Notes: generated by a model from the letters alone, not told the origin. Positions 34,676-44,731 are shown, numbered from the stretch's first letter. The stretch is 64,000 bases of DNA from Caccoplasma_A sp045587545 (GCA_045587545.1 JAZNCN010000012.1:1-64000); one strand, 5' to 3'. Numbers and translations are program-made.

Positions 34676-36331
34676 ATGAGAAAATATTTTTTACTCTTGT
34701 TGCTAATACTTATTACCCCATGTTTGCATGCACAGCAAATATGGGAAGATATTATACCTGCAGACCTTAAATGGAGTGTTAATCCAAAATTAGATGTTAA
34801 ATCTGACTCATTGACTAAATTAGAGATTTGTAACTATAATAAAAATTTAGGAGAAGGAGATAATTGGGATTATGAAACAATATCAATAGATCTTTCTGCA
34901 GTAACCGATTCTACAAGAGTAAAATTCTCAATAATGAATTTGCATAACAAGGTAAATGAGAATGTTTACTATGTCTATAATGAGAAAGGCAAAAAGTTAA
35001 AGCATGAAAATTGGAAAGGCATATATTGGGGATACCATTTAACCTTTGTAGGTGACTCAATATATAAAAGATATCATCGCGACTACTACAACAGAGCAAA
35101 TTATCATGTGGCTTATCGTAGCTCCTATTCCGGTGTAAATGGTTGTTGGGAGAAAGATAAAAACATTGACACCATCAGAGTTAATATCTCCATAATTGAA
35201 GATACTCTCAGGGTGTATGAAAACCGAAAGCTATTATACAAGGCTGCAAATAGTTTCCCCGATAAATTAGAGATTATTGCAGGCTCTGCTTCACATGTTG
35301 TTGTTGATAGTTTTAAGATAGAACAGGTCTCTGTTTTTGGAAAAGTTGAGCCTTATATAGTAGAAGGCGACAATAATTATGAAGAGGGAAACTTTTTTGA
35401 AGCGGTCGTAAACTATTCCAAGGCAATAGAGAGAGGGTATGAGGAGTATGATATATATTTTAGAAGGGGAATGACATATATGCAAAGTCAATTATATATA
35501 AGTGCAATAGATGATTTTACCAAAGCCCTTTCATATAAAGAGTCAGAGGAGGCTTATTTTTATAGAGGAATGGCTAAGATGCAAAATCGCGATTTATCAG
35601 GATTGGCAGATTTAAAGTTAGGGGGGCTTCAAGGAGCTATTTTCTTAAAAGAGTATGAACTTAAATTTGGTATTCAAGATATACAGCAGGTAAGCACTAA
35701 GTCGGAATATACAGGTTCGGGAACAGGCTTTTTTGTAGATTCGAGAGGCTTTATTGTAACAAACTATCACGTAGTTGAAAATTCCTCTACAATAGATGTC
35801 TTTTTTATATTCAATGGAGAGACTAAAAAATATGCAACCAAACTTTTAGTTGCTGACAAAAATAACGATTTAGTTATACTAAAAATAGATGATCCGCAAT
35901 ATAAACCTATGCCGGAGATACCCTATATGATAGATTTTAAGACTCAAGAGGTGGGAACATCGGTTTATGCAATGGGATTTCCATCTCCGACAACTCTTGG
36001 TGAAGAGATAAAGGTTACCGACGGAATAATAAGTTCAAAAACCGGTGAGCAAGGAGATGTTACGGTATATCAAATATCTGCACCTATTCAGCCAGGCAAT
36101 AGCGGAGGTCCACTCTTTAACAAGTTGGGATATATGGTAGGTATTACAAATGCGGGTATGCCAAAAATGGAAAATGTTGGTTATGCAATTAAATCATCAT
36201 ATTTAAATAGTCTGATAGAGAGTTGTCCTGAAAAGATAAAGTTGCCATCTGTCAATAAGCTTGACAATCTCTCATTGCCGGAAAAAGTAAAAATGGCATC
36301 ACCCTATGTGGTTTTGATAAAGGTTCGCTAA
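34676..36331 (+). CDS. Exported TPR and trypsin-like (HtrA-type) serine protease
   Basis: A 551-residue protein with a type I signal peptide (MRKYFLLLLLILITPCLHAQ). Residues of about 20-200 form a beta-rich, lectin-like domain, and about 210-310 hold TPR units. The C-terminal 200 residues are a trypsin-like protease with GSGTGFFVDSRGFIVTNYHVV (His near 364), KNNDLVILKID (Asp near 398) and QPGNSGGPL (Ser near 474). A PDZ domain is missing. An in-frame TTG at 34652 is possible, but the ATG at 34676 starts a normal signal peptide. It probably acts in the periplasm or at the outer membrane in protein quality control, and its target is unknown. Confidence 0.85.
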   Translation: MRKYFLLLLLILITPCLHAQQIWEDIIPADLKWSVNPKLDVKSDSLTKLEICNYNKNLGEGDNWDYETISIDLSAVTDSTRVKFSIMNLHNKVNENVYYVYNEKGKKLKHENWKGIYWGYHLTFVGDSIYKRYHRDYYNRANYHVAYRSSYSGVNGCWEKDKNIDTIRVNISIIEDTLRVYENRKLLYKAANSFPDKLEIIAGSASHVVVDSFKIEQVSVFGKVEPYIVEGDNNYEEGNFFEAVVNYSKAIERGYEEYDIYFRRGMTYMQSQLYISAIDDFTKALSYKESEEAYFYRGMAKMQNRDLSGLADLKLGGLQGAIFLKEYELKFGIQDIQQVSTKSEYTGSGTGFFVDSRGFIVTNYHVVENSSTIDVFFIFNGETKKYATKLLVADKNNDLVILKIDDPQYKPMPEIPYMIDFKTQEVGTSVYAMGFPSPTTLGEEIKVTDGIISSKTGEQGDVTVYQISAPIQPGNSGGPLFNKLGYMVGITNAGMPKMENVGYAIKSSYLNSLIESCPEKIKLPSVNKLDNLSLPEKVKMASPYVVLIKVR

Positions 36332-36408
36332 AAACATTCTTTTTTATTTATCACATACTTTCGTTTCTTTGTTGTATCTTCGCACTTTATTAGAGAAATT
36401 TGATTGAT

Positions 36409-37752
36409 ATGGCAGAAAAAATGGAGTGGGGGCGTCTTATCTCCTCAAAAAGATTTGGATTAGAAGATTATCACGATGAGAAACGACATAATCGAACACG
36501 TTTTCAACGCGATTATGACCGTCTGATATTCTCTGCCCCTTTTCGCCGTTTACAAAATAAAACTCAGGTGTTTCCGCTTCCCGGTAGTGTGTTTGTTCAT
36601 AACCGTCTGACACATAGTCTTGAGGTTTCAAGTGTAGGTCGTTCGTTAGGTAGTAATATCGCGTCGTATATTGAGGAGAGTACCACAGATGTTGAACTAT
36701 TGCGTAAACTGCCCGGGATACCCGATATTGTGGCAACAGCATGCCTTGCTCATGATATGGGAAATCCCCCATTCGGACACTCTGGCGAAATGGCAATAGG
36801 TTCTTATTTCTCTGAGGGGAAAGGTCTTGGTTTGCGAGGGATAATAGGAGATAGATTATGGAGCGACCTTTCTCGTTTTGAAGGAAATGCAAATGCATTT
36901 CGTTTGCTTACGCACGATTTTAAGGGACGTCGTAAAGGAGGCTTTGCCCTTACATATTCAACCCTTGCGTCAATAGTCAAATATCCATATGAATCGACCC
37001 TTGCAGGAGAAAAACATAAATTTGGCTTTTTTGTATCAGAGGAGGAGCACTATAAAAAGGTGGCTGCCGAACTTGGTATATTGGATAAAAGTACCGATGA
37101 GCGTGTAAAATATTGCAGACACCCATTGGTATATCTTGTTGAGGCAGCAGATGATATCTGTTATCAGATAATGGATATAGAGGACTCTCATAAACTTAAA
37201 ATACTTACAACAGGGCAGACAAAAGAGTATTTGTTATCGTTTTTTGATGGAGATGAACTTGCGCATGTCGAATCAATATTATCGATGCTTGAAGATAAAA
37301 ATGAGCAGGTTGCATATCTTCGCTCATCAATTGTAGGTTTGTTGGTTGATGAGTGTTCAAAAGCCTTTATTGAGCATGAAGATGAGATATTACGAGGAGA
37401 GTGTAAATCGCCACTTATCGATTTAATTTCAGATACACCGCGTAAGGCATATCGTAAATGTTCAGCAATGGCATACGAAAAGATATATAACTACTCGGGA
37501 GTTTTAGATATTGAGTTGGCAGGTAATCAAATCGTAACATATCTGTTGGAACGATTGGCTGATGCGGTTTTACACCCCGATAAGTCTTATTCAAAACTAT
37601 TGTTGGCAAAAGTGCCGCAACAATATGATATGCAAGCCCCCGATATACCATCGCGCATACAGGCGGTAACCGATTATATTTCGGGTATGACTGATGTATA
37701 TGCCTTGGATTTGTATCAAAAACTAAATGGAATGAGTTTGCCGGTAATTTAG
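36409..37752 (+). CDS. dgt: Deoxyguanosinetriphosphate triphosphohydrolase (dGTPase)
   Basis: A 447-residue HD-superfamily dGTPase that cleaves dGTP (or other dNTPs) to the nucleoside and triphosphate. The metal site is visible in LTHSLEVSSVGRSLG and CLAHDMGNPPFGHSGE, with a later EAADDICYQIMDIED segment. Typical N-terminal motifs are RTRFQRDYDRLIFSAPFRRLQNKTQVF. The ATG at 36409 is preferred to the TTG at 36400. A TATCTTCG box at 36375-36382 may be its promoter. Confidence 0.95.
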   Translation: MAEKMEWGRLISSKRFGLEDYHDEKRHNRTRFQRDYDRLIFSAPFRRLQNKTQVFPLPGSVFVHNRLTHSLEVSSVGRSLGSNIASYIEESTTDVELLRKLPGIPDIVATACLAHDMGNPPFGHSGEMAIGSYFSEGKGLGLRGIIGDRLWSDLSRFEGNANAFRLLTHDFKGRRKGGFALTYSTLASIVKYPYESTLAGEKHKFGFFVSEEEHYKKVAAELGILDKSTDERVKYCRHPLVYLVEAADDICYQIMDIEDSHKLKILTTGQTKEYLLSFFDGDELAHVESILSMLEDKNEQVAYLRSSIVGLLVDECSKAFIEHEDEILRGECKSPLIDLISDTPRKAYRKCSAMAYEKIYNYSGVLDIELAGNQIVTYLLERLADAVLHPDKSYSKLLLAKVPQQYDMQAPDIPSRIQAVTDYISGMTDVYALDLYQKLNGMSLPVI

Positions 37753-37805
37753 TTGTTAGTTATCGGTTATACCGCCCCTTAGGGGCAGTTGTTAGATGTT
37801 AGAAG

Positions 37806-39035
37806 ATGAAAGAATTTATATTAACAGAGCAGGAGAGTGAACGTACTGTATTGGTGGGTTTGGTAACTCCTCAACAGAATGAGGCGAAGGTAAACGAGTA
37901 TCTTGATGAACTTGCCTTCCTTGCCGACACTGCGGGAGCAGTGCCTGTAAAAAACTTTATACAAAAGTTAGACTATCCCAATCCTGTAACCTTTGTGGGT
38001 AAAGGAAAGTTGGAGGAGATAAGAACCTATGTAGAGGAAAACGGAATAGGGTTGGTGATATTTGATGATGAACTATCGCCCAAACAGTTGAAAAACATTG
38101 AAGAGGCATTGAAAGTTAAAATTCTTGATAGAACCTCTTTAATATTGGATATATTTGCAAAAAGAGCCCAAACTGCCCATGCAAAAACACAAGTAGAGTT
38201 GGCACAGTATCAATATTTGTTACCTCGCCTAACAAGGTTGTGGACTCACCTTGAACGTCAACGCGGAGGTATTGGTATGCGTGGACCCGGTGAAACGCAG
38301 ATTGAGACCGACCGCCGTATAGTCCTTGACAAAATATCTCACCTTAAAGAGGAATTGAAACTGATTGACAAACAAAAATCGGTACAACGTAAAAACAGAG
38401 GGAAAATGGTGCGTGTGGCACTTGTGGGATATACCAACGTCGGAAAATCAACATTGATGAATCTGTTGTGCAAATCAGATGTATTTGCCGAAAATAAACT
38501 CTTTGCAACACTTGATACAACGGTACGTAAGATGATTATCGAGAACTTGCCTTTCTTAATGAGCGATACCGTAGGATTTATTCGCAAACTACCCACTAAC
38601 CTTATCGAATCATTTAAATCAACCCTTGATGAGGTTCGCGAGGCAGATATACTTTTGCATGTAGTGGATATATCGCACCCTGCCTTTGAGGAGCAAATTG
38701 AGGTGGTTGAAAAGACCATAGCCGATATATGTAAAGATGGTGAGCAGAAGCCGGTAATAATTGTATTTAATAAGATAGATGCCTTCACTTACGTACAAAA
38801 AGATGAAGATGACCTTTCGCCACGCACACGCGAGAACATATCGCTTGATGAGTTGAAAGAGAGTTGGATGGCAAAAATGGGAGATAACTGCATCTTTATT
38901 TCTGCGGTGGAGCGTAGCAATATAGAGGAGTTAAAATCGTTGATGTATCAAAAAGTAAAAGAGATACACGTTAAGCGTTTTCCTTATAATGATTTCCTCT
39001 TTTATCAATACGATGAGAGTGGTGAGACCATATAG
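37806..39035 (+). CDS. hflX: GTPase HflX
   Basis: HflX (409 residues) is a ribosome-associated GTPase that splits stalled or stressed 70S ribosomes. The N-terminal HflX domain (about 1-190) contains GKGKLEEI and the GGIGMRGPGETQIETDRR linker. The G domain follows with GYTNVGKST, DTVGFIRKLP and NKID. It stands about 50 bases after dgt in the same direction, with a repeat-like TTGTTAG spacer between them. Confidence 0.95.
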   Translation: MKEFILTEQESERTVLVGLVTPQQNEAKVNEYLDELAFLADTAGAVPVKNFIQKLDYPNPVTFVGKGKLEEIRTYVEENGIGLVIFDDELSPKQLKNIEEALKVKILDRTSLILDIFAKRAQTAHAKTQVELAQYQYLLPRLTRLWTHLERQRGGIGMRGPGETQIETDRRIVLDKISHLKEELKLIDKQKSVQRKNRGKMVRVALVGYTNVGKSTLMNLLCKSDVFAENKLFATLDTTVRKMIIENLPFLMSDTVGFIRKLPTNLIESFKSTLDEVREADILLHVVDISHPAFEEQIEVVEKTIADICKDGEQKPVIIVFNKIDAFTYVQKDEDDLSPRTRENISLDELKESWMAKMGDNCIFISAVERSNIEELKSLMYQKVKEIHVKRFPYNDFLFYQYDESGETI

Positions 39036-39121
39036 AATTAGAAATTAGTTCGTGGCTTTGCCACAATTGGGAATTAGAATTTAAACAAAAATAACTACTA
39101 ATTCCAAATTCAAATTAAACG

Positions 39122-39700
39122 ATGATAAATATAGAGACTCCTGACGGTTCAACCACAGTTCTATTACATGCCTGTTGTGCTCCGTGTTCATCAGCAATAA
39201 TAGAGGCTATGTTGGCAAACGACATAACCCCTGTTATATACTTTTTTAACCCCAATATCTATCCCCAAGAGGAGTATATAAAACGAAAAACCGAGATAGA
39301 GAATTATGCTCACCGATTAGGCTTAGAGATTGTTGATGCAGATTACGATTATGAGACATGGCGTGAGGGAACTTACGGAATGGAGACCTTGCCAGAGAGG
39401 AGTAGCCGATGTCAATACTGCTTTAAAATGAGACTGCTGCAAACTGCACGATATGCCGCAGAGCGAGGTATAAAATATTTTACTACAACGCTTGCTTCTT
39501 CGCGATGGAAAGACTTTAATCAAATCATTGAAGCAGGACGTTATGCGACTTCACAGGTTGAAGGTGTTGAGTTTTGGGAGCAAAATTGGCGCAAGGGAGG
39601 CTTGTATGAACGTCGCAACCAACTATTAAAAATTGAGAACTTCTATAACCAACAATATTGTGGCTGCGAGTATAGTGCAAAGAGAGTTGTAAGTTGTTAG
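39122..39700 (+). CDS. queH: Epoxyqueuosine reductase QueH
   Basis: A 192-residue DUF208/QueH protein, which carries out the last step of queuosine synthesis in tRNA without the cobalamin used by QueG. The Cys pairs that bind the [4Fe-4S] cluster and second metal are present: HACCAPCSS near the N-terminus, RCQYCFKMR in the middle and YCGCEYS at the end. It is encoded after hflX on the same strand, behind an AATTAG-rich spacer containing a short GTGGC-TTT-GCCAC hairpin. Confidence 0.93.
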   Translation: MINIETPDGSTTVLLHACCAPCSSAIIEAMLANDITPVIYFFNPNIYPQEEYIKRKTEIENYAHRLGLEIVDADYDYETWREGTYGMETLPERSSRCQYCFKMRLLQTARYAAERGIKYFTTTLASSRWKDFNQIIEAGRYATSQVEGVEFWEQNWRKGGLYERRNQLLKIENFYNQQYCGCEYSAKRVVSC

Positions 39701-39746
39701 CTATCAGTTATTATTTATACAATTCTTAATTCAAGAAAAGCAATTG

Positions 39747-42686
39747 TTAAAATAATTTCATTGCCTCGTATGCCACATTCTGAATTTTGGGGCGGATATT
39801 CATCTTCATCAGCTCTGTATTCCATCGGTTAGGATAAACTCTGTTTGAGAGGAATATAAAAATCATATTATTCTTTTTGTCAACCCAAAAACAGGTGCCT
39901 GTATATCCGGTGTGGCCATACACTTCGGCAGGAGCATCGGGCGAGCAAGGGCTTTTATCTTCGTTTGTTAAATCGGGTTTGTCAAATCCTAATGCGCGAC
40001 GGCTGATATTGCTTTTGGTTTGTGTAAATAGTTCAATAGTCTTATCCGTAATAAAACGCTCCCCTCCATAAGTGCCACCATTAAGGAACATTTGTAATAG
40101 TTTTGCAAGGTCTCGGGCTGTACCAAACAGTCCGGCATTACCACTCACTCCGCCCATAAAGCAGGCAGTTTCGTCGTGCGGATAGCCGATCATTAACTCT
40201 TTTCGTAAGAATTTATCGTTTTCGGTTGGCATAATTTCCCACTTCTCGAATTTCTCTAATGGTCTGAATAGTGTTCGGCTCATTCCCAATGGAGTATAAA
40301 AAAGAGAGTCGGTCAGTTTGTTAAGGTTACAACCGGCAATATTCTCCAATACCTCTTGTAAAAGTATAAAGTTCAGGTCGCTGTATTTATAACCTTGATG
40401 CTTTTTAGGTATCATTTGGAGAGTTTTGTAAATTATAGTGTCGCGCACAGCCTTTGTGCCCCATAGACGGTTGCATATTTTAACGGAATAAACACTATCT
40501 GCTGTTGTCGAAACCAAATCTTTCCGAAGTTTGGCTTGATTGTTTGCATATGTGTTCTTATCAATCTGAATAGTGTAAGGGTTTTGTCTTCTCCATGAGT
40601 ATAGTTTGCCTCCGTAACTATTACTATCGGTGAAGAGATAGTTGGGATTTATTCCCGGAGGTAGTCCACTCTCGTGCCAAAGCAAATCTTTTATTTTTGT
40701 CTCTTTAAGATGAGAGGTGTCTGGCATGTTTATATAGTTACAAAGATTATCATCAATCTCTAATTTGCCCATACTATGCATATACATAATTGCTGGCATT
40801 GTAGCTGCACATTTTGTAACAGAAGCGAGGTCATATATGTCGTTTAGTGTAACCTCTCTACTATCTTTTCCGGCTCTTTTGCCAAAGGCTTTTTCATATA
40901 CTATTTTGCCATCTTTGGCTATCAGTACCTGACAACCCGGGAAAGCCTCTTTATTAAGACCCTCGGCTATTATAGTGTCAATTGCATTTAAAGCTATACT
41001 GCTCATTCCTACAATCTCTGCAGGAGCATATCCCAATCTTATGCACTCAGTGGGTATCCCATCTCCTCTCTTAAATGGTTCTGCATTTACGGGTAGTTTA
41101 CCTTTTGCGCCTAAGCCGCCCATAATAATTTCTGCAGCACACTCTTGGGCAACTTTGCTATCTTCGTAAGCCATAACAACAGCTTTTGCGCCTTTTATAA
41201 TTTGTGCATATTTTTTCATGTCGTAAGGCGATGTAAAGAATGCCAATATATAGTTTTTGCCTTTACTCTCGGCTTCAACTTGAGCCACTATGTTGCTCTT
41301 GCCTGAGTAAATTCCTATGATTGAGACAATCTCTTTATCTCTGGAGTTTTTATATTCTATACCGTAGCTTTCAATTCTGTTTTTGAAATTAGAACTGTTT
41401 GTTGTCCCAAAACACTTAATCTCAATCTCTCTATTTGTCAGATTTTTTAAAGGAATAATATCCTCATTTTTTAATAGAGTAGAGGCATTTGAATGTATCT
41501 TATATATGATTTTTTCTGATGTAGCCGATCTAATATCGTTAATCAATCCCTCTTCCGGTAATGGACTCTTATTTTTGATTACAAAAGCATATTTGTATAA
41601 AAGAATTTTTTTGACGGCACGTCGCAAAACATCTTCTGATAGTGTTCCGTCATTAATAGCTCTTTCAATACTTTTTACACACTCGCCCACATCAAGAGGC
41701 TTGAGTAAAATATGGTTGCCTGCCATCAACGCCTTTAATGCACTATTTTGAGCAGTAGCACCTTTCATCTCTAATGCATCGGTAAAAAGTAGTCCCTCAA
41801 AACCAAGTTCCCGTTTTAATAGAGAGTCCACAATTATAGGCGATAGAGAAGTGGGTAGCCCACTTATTGAGTCTAATGCCGGCATAACCAAATGTCCAAC
41901 CATAATCGAAGGCATACCTGATTTTATATACTCTTTAAATGGGTATAGTTCCTCTTGCTCAAGTTGAGAAATGCTCTTGTTATTTATAGGGAGTGTTTTA
42001 TGCGAATCGCTTTCAACATCGCCATGTCCCGGAAAATGCTTACCAACAGGTAAAACACCCTCTGATAATAATCCTCTCGAGTAGGCGATGCCTAATCGAG
42101 CAACCCTTTCGGGATTATCTCCGTATGAGCGTTTACCTATAACCGGGTTAAGCGGGTTGCTGTTAACATCAATATCAGGGGCGAAATTTACATGAATGCC
42201 CATTCTTCGGCATTGGCGTCCCACCTCTTTGCCATATTGGAATGCAAGTTCTTCATTATCTGAAGCTCCAACAGTAATGTTCATAGGAAAGCGAGGGGTA
42301 TCAGTTAGACGCATAGCCAAGCCCCACTCTCCGTCAATGGTAATCATAAGAGGAATATCCGACAGACTCTGAGCATATTCTGTCAACCTTAGATGAGATA
42401 AGGCATCTCCTTTGCTTAAAATAAAGCCTCCTACTTTATACTCTTTTATCATTTTTGCTATATGAGTACGATTGCTTTCGTCATTAGTGGTTAGTGCTCC
42501 TGCTACAAATAGTTGCCCTACGCGTTCTCTGAGGGACATATTTTTATAAACAGAGTCGCTCCATGCGTATGCTTCGTGTGGTATATATATATTGGGGCTT
42601 TTTGCTTCAGGGGCAATTTCAATGGCGGTAATAATAGGGAAAATAAGGGTTAAAACTATAACAGCAAGTCGTTTTATATATCTCAT
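39747..42686 (-). CDS. GH3 beta-N-acetylhexosaminidase fused to a class C beta-lactamase-like domain
   Basis: A 979-residue fusion. After a signal peptide the GH3 domain (about 50-375) resembles NagZ, with KHFPGHGDVESDSHKTLP containing the His/Asp acid-base loop. A GH3 C-terminal-like domain (about 400-570) follows. The last 390 residues form a serine hydrolase of the beta-lactamase/PBP-C class with SVTK (Ser near 622), YSDLN and HTGYTG. The domains suggest peptidoglycan turnover in the periplasm, removing GlcNAc from muropeptides alongside a D-amino-acid or ester-cleaving activity. The ATG at 42686 is chosen over a TTG at 42695. It is convergent with queH. Confidence 0.9.
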   Translation of the reverse strand: MRYIKRLAVIVLTLIFPIITAIEIAPEAKSPNIYIPHEAYAWSDSVYKNMSLRERVGQLFVAGALTTNDESNRTHIAKMIKEYKVGGFILSKGDALSHLRLTEYAQSLSDIPLMITIDGEWGLAMRLTDTPRFPMNITVGASDNEELAFQYGKEVGRQCRRMGIHVNFAPDIDVNSNPLNPVIGKRSYGDNPERVARLGIAYSRGLLSEGVLPVGKHFPGHGDVESDSHKTLPINNKSISQLEQEELYPFKEYIKSGMPSIMVGHLVMPALDSISGLPTSLSPIIVDSLLKRELGFEGLLFTDALEMKGATAQNSALKALMAGNHILLKPLDVGECVKSIERAINDGTLSEDVLRRAVKKILLYKYAFVIKNKSPLPEEGLINDIRSATSEKIIYKIHSNASTLLKNEDIIPLKNLTNREIEIKCFGTTNSSNFKNRIESYGIEYKNSRDKEIVSIIGIYSGKSNIVAQVEAESKGKNYILAFFTSPYDMKKYAQIIKGAKAVVMAYEDSKVAQECAAEIIMGGLGAKGKLPVNAEPFKRGDGIPTECIRLGYAPAEIVGMSSIALNAIDTIIAEGLNKEAFPGCQVLIAKDGKIVYEKAFGKRAGKDSREVTLNDIYDLASVTKCAATMPAIMYMHSMGKLEIDDNLCNYINMPDTSHLKETKIKDLLWHESGLPPGINPNYLFTDSNSYGGKLYSWRRQNPYTIQIDKNTYANNQAKLRKDLVSTTADSVYSVKICNRLWGTKAVRDTIIYKTLQMIPKKHQGYKYSDLNFILLQEVLENIAGCNLNKLTDSLFYTPLGMSRTLFRPLEKFEKWEIMPTENDKFLRKELMIGYPHDETACFMGGVSGNAGLFGTARDLAKLLQMFLNGGTYGGERFITDKTIELFTQTKSNISRRALGFDKPDLTNEDKSPCSPDAPAEVYGHTGYTGTCFWVDKKNNMIFIFLSNRVYPNRWNTELMKMNIRPKIQNVAYEAMKLF

Positions 42687-42822
42687 AAGAAGCAAAATAA
42701 TAAAGGAATGTATATATATGCGAAGATAGCTTATTTATATCTATATTCAAACAATTTTTTATCTGTTTTTTTATAGGAGGAATATTAATTTTCAATAAAA
42801 TTAAAAACTACCCGCAAATAGA

Positions 42823-42854
42823 TTTGGTTTTCTTGTAAAAATTTTGTTACTTTG
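42823..42854 (+). promoter_or_regulatory. Promoter of rplS
   Basis: TTTG (42823-42826), a 20-base gap and TTACTTTG (42847-42854, one mismatch to TAnnTTTG) precede a leader of about 70 bases. Confidence 0.6.
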
Positions 42855-42865
42855 CACCGCTTTTC

Positions 42866-42902
42866 GCAATCTCTGGCAAGGAGATGTGACTTGTTAAATT
42901 GC
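42866..42902 (+). promoter_or_regulatory. Possible rplS leader hairpin
   Basis: ATCTC (42869-42873) pairs with GAGAT (42881-42885) across TGGCAAG, and the flanks GCAAT and ATTGC could give an alternative outer pairing. This may be an L19-type leader. The support is only visual. Confidence 0.3.
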
Positions 42903-42931
42903 GGTTTACGAATATTTTAAATTATAATAAG

Positions 42932-43294
42932 ATGGATTTTATTAAAATTGCAGAAGAGGCATTTGCTTCAGGAATTGAGATGCCTTCGTTCAAAAGCGGA
43001 GACACTATCACTGTGGCATACCGTATCAAAGAGGGTAACAAAGAGCGTATCCAACAATATCGCGGTGTAGTTATCCGTATTTCAGGAAACGGTAATAAAA
43101 AACGTTTTACAGTACGTAAAATGTCAGACAACGTAGGAGTAGAGAGAATTTTCCCTATGGACTCTCCTTTTATCGAGAGCATTGTTGTTAACAAATACGG
43201 TAAAGTTCGCCGTTCAAAACTTTACTACTTGCGTGCCCTTACAGGTAAAAAAGCTCGTATTAAAGAGAGAAGAATTGTTGAGAAAAAAGCATAA
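42932..43294 (+). CDS. rplS: 50S ribosomal protein L19
   Basis: bL19 of 120 residues, which sits at the 30S-50S interface. The conserved stretches SFKSGDTITVAYRIKEGNKERIQQYRG (partly variable), FTVRKMSDNVGVERIFP and the RSKLYYLRALTGKKARIKE end are all present. A longer frame begins at a TTG at 42899, but the ATG at 42932 gives the usual MDFIKIAEEAF start. It is a stand-alone gene with its own promoter, leader and terminator. Confidence 0.96.
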   Translation: MDFIKIAEEAFASGIEMPSFKSGDTITVAYRIKEGNKERIQQYRGVVIRISGNGNKKRFTVRKMSDNVGVERIFPMDSPFIESIVVNKYGKVRRSKLYYLRALTGKKARIKERRIVEKKA

Positions 43295-43315
43295 TCGCTT
43301 TATCAATAACAAAAA

Positions 43316-43351
43316 AAAGAAAGGATTGCATAAGCAGTCCTTTCTTTTTTT
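43316..43351 (+). terminator. Terminator of rplS
   Basis: A 14-bp stem (43316-43329 with 43334-43347, AAAGAAAGGATTGC arm, one G-U pair) with an ATAA loop merges into a T run. Confidence 0.9.
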
Positions 43352-43419
43352 GCTATACTTTCTCTTGTAAAAATATTTGATTATCAGGTGATATTTTAAA
43401 TATTTTCTTTACCTTTGTA

Positions 43420-43427
43420 CGATAATG
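43420..43427 (+). promoter_or_regulatory. -7 box of the 43517 lipoprotein gene
   Basis: TACCTTTG matches TAnnTTTG and leaves a leader of about 80 bases before the ATG at 43517. It also overlaps the longer upstream reading frame, supporting the later start. Confidence 0.55.
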
Positions 43428-43516
43428 GGTGTTTCTTCTGTGAAACCATAACTTTTAGATTAAAAAATCTAAATATAAGTAAGATAAAAGTTCAAAACAG
43501 AATAAATAGAGTAAAT

Positions 43517-44731
43517 ATGAAAAATATATTTAAAAGACCATTTGGGATATTCGTTCTACTAAGTATAGTGGGTTTATTGAGCTATTCGTGTAACGAAGAG
43601 GAAAATGATTTGTTGGCACCGGGTAATCCTAATCCGGAACCTTCAATATTTTGTGTCTCTGTTGGTGCAACAGAAGGTGGTTTGGTAAAAATTGATGGTG
43701 AAGATAAAGAAGAGGTCTATTTGAATAAAGGAGAAAAAATCGTATTGAGTGCAACTCCTAATGAAAATTATTTTTTTATAAATTGGACAGTAGATGGAGT
43801 AGAGGTGTCAAAAGATGAAGAATATTCGCCACAAGTGACCAAAGATGCAAAATATATAGCGAATTTTGCAAAATCAAAAATCGATATTTGGTTAAAAACA
43901 AATATACCGGAAGCTTCCACACAGATTAGAATTAATAATGAAATAGTTGACCCTATGCAGGATACCCCTTTTCAGGTTAACTATAACGATGAGGTTTCCA
44001 TATCACAACGAAGAGTAAATTCAGGTTATGGATTTGTATTTTATATAATTGATGGGGATATCGTCTCTATTAACAATACCTCTTATAAGATAGAAAATGT
44101 AACTAAAGATACAGAGATATATGTAGTATATAGAGAAACAAAAAAAGAACAGAACCATGAATATATTGATATGGGTCTATCTGTAAAATGGGCAACATCT
44201 AATATCGGAGCATCAAAACAAGAGAATAATGGAAATTATTATGCATGGGGTGCAGTACAGAATAAGCCTCCTTATGATAAAGAATCTTATAAGTGGTGGA
44301 ATTCTGAAACAGAAAGCTATACTAAGTATTTTGTCAATTCAGAATCAGGTGAAGGAGATAACAAAATGGTTCTTGACAGTGAAGATGATATTGCTTCATT
44401 ATTGTGGAAAGGAGCGTGGAGAATACCTACGATAGAAGAGTGGAACGAACTAAAAACCAAGTGTGAATGGATTTGGACTGAAATATCAGGAGTCAAAGGT
44501 TATGTAGTTATAAATAAGAGTCGTGATAATTACATATTCCTTCCTGCTACAGGATACTATTTTGAAAATAGCACCCATCTTATAGGTCAAGCAGGGTATT
44601 ATTGGGCAAACTCTTTAAAACAAGGCTCTTCCGAAGATGCAGGCTATTTATATTTCTATTCAGATAGACTTTTGTCTGGATATCACGAAAGATATGTGGG
44701 ACACACCGTAAGAGCAGTTATTGCGCAGTAG
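43517..44731 (+). CDS. Lipoprotein with an InlB-type repeat and a FISUMP-like C-terminal domain
   Basis: A 404-residue probable surface lipoprotein with a signal ending in the lipobox LSYSC. Residues of about 40-120 form one InlB_B/Flg_new-like beta repeat (GEKIVLSATPNENYFFINWTVDG) and are followed by a second diverged beta module. The C-terminal 190 residues match the Fibrobacter succinogenes major paralogous (FISUMP) type, with YIDMGLSVKWATSNIGA, WRIPTIEEWNELK and a closing VGHTVRAV. A paralogue lies at 60956. The longer frame starting at 43415 lacks a signal and overlaps the promoter. Function unknown, presumably adhesion or surface display. Confidence 0.8.
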   Translation: MKNIFKRPFGIFVLLSIVGLLSYSCNEEENDLLAPGNPNPEPSIFCVSVGATEGGLVKIDGEDKEEVYLNKGEKIVLSATPNENYFFINWTVDGVEVSKDEEYSPQVTKDAKYIANFAKSKIDIWLKTNIPEASTQIRINNEIVDPMQDTPFQVNYNDEVSISQRRVNSGYGFVFYIIDGDIVSINNTSYKIENVTKDTEIYVVYRETKKEQNHEYIDMGLSVKWATSNIGASKQENNGNYYAWGAVQNKPPYDKESYKWWNSETESYTKYFVNSESGEGDNKMVLDSEDDIASLLWKGAWRIPTIEEWNELKTKCEWIWTEISGVKGYVVINKSRDNYIFLPATGYYFENSTHLIGQAGYYWANSLKQGSSEDAGYLYFYSDRLLSGYHERYVGHTVRAVIAQ

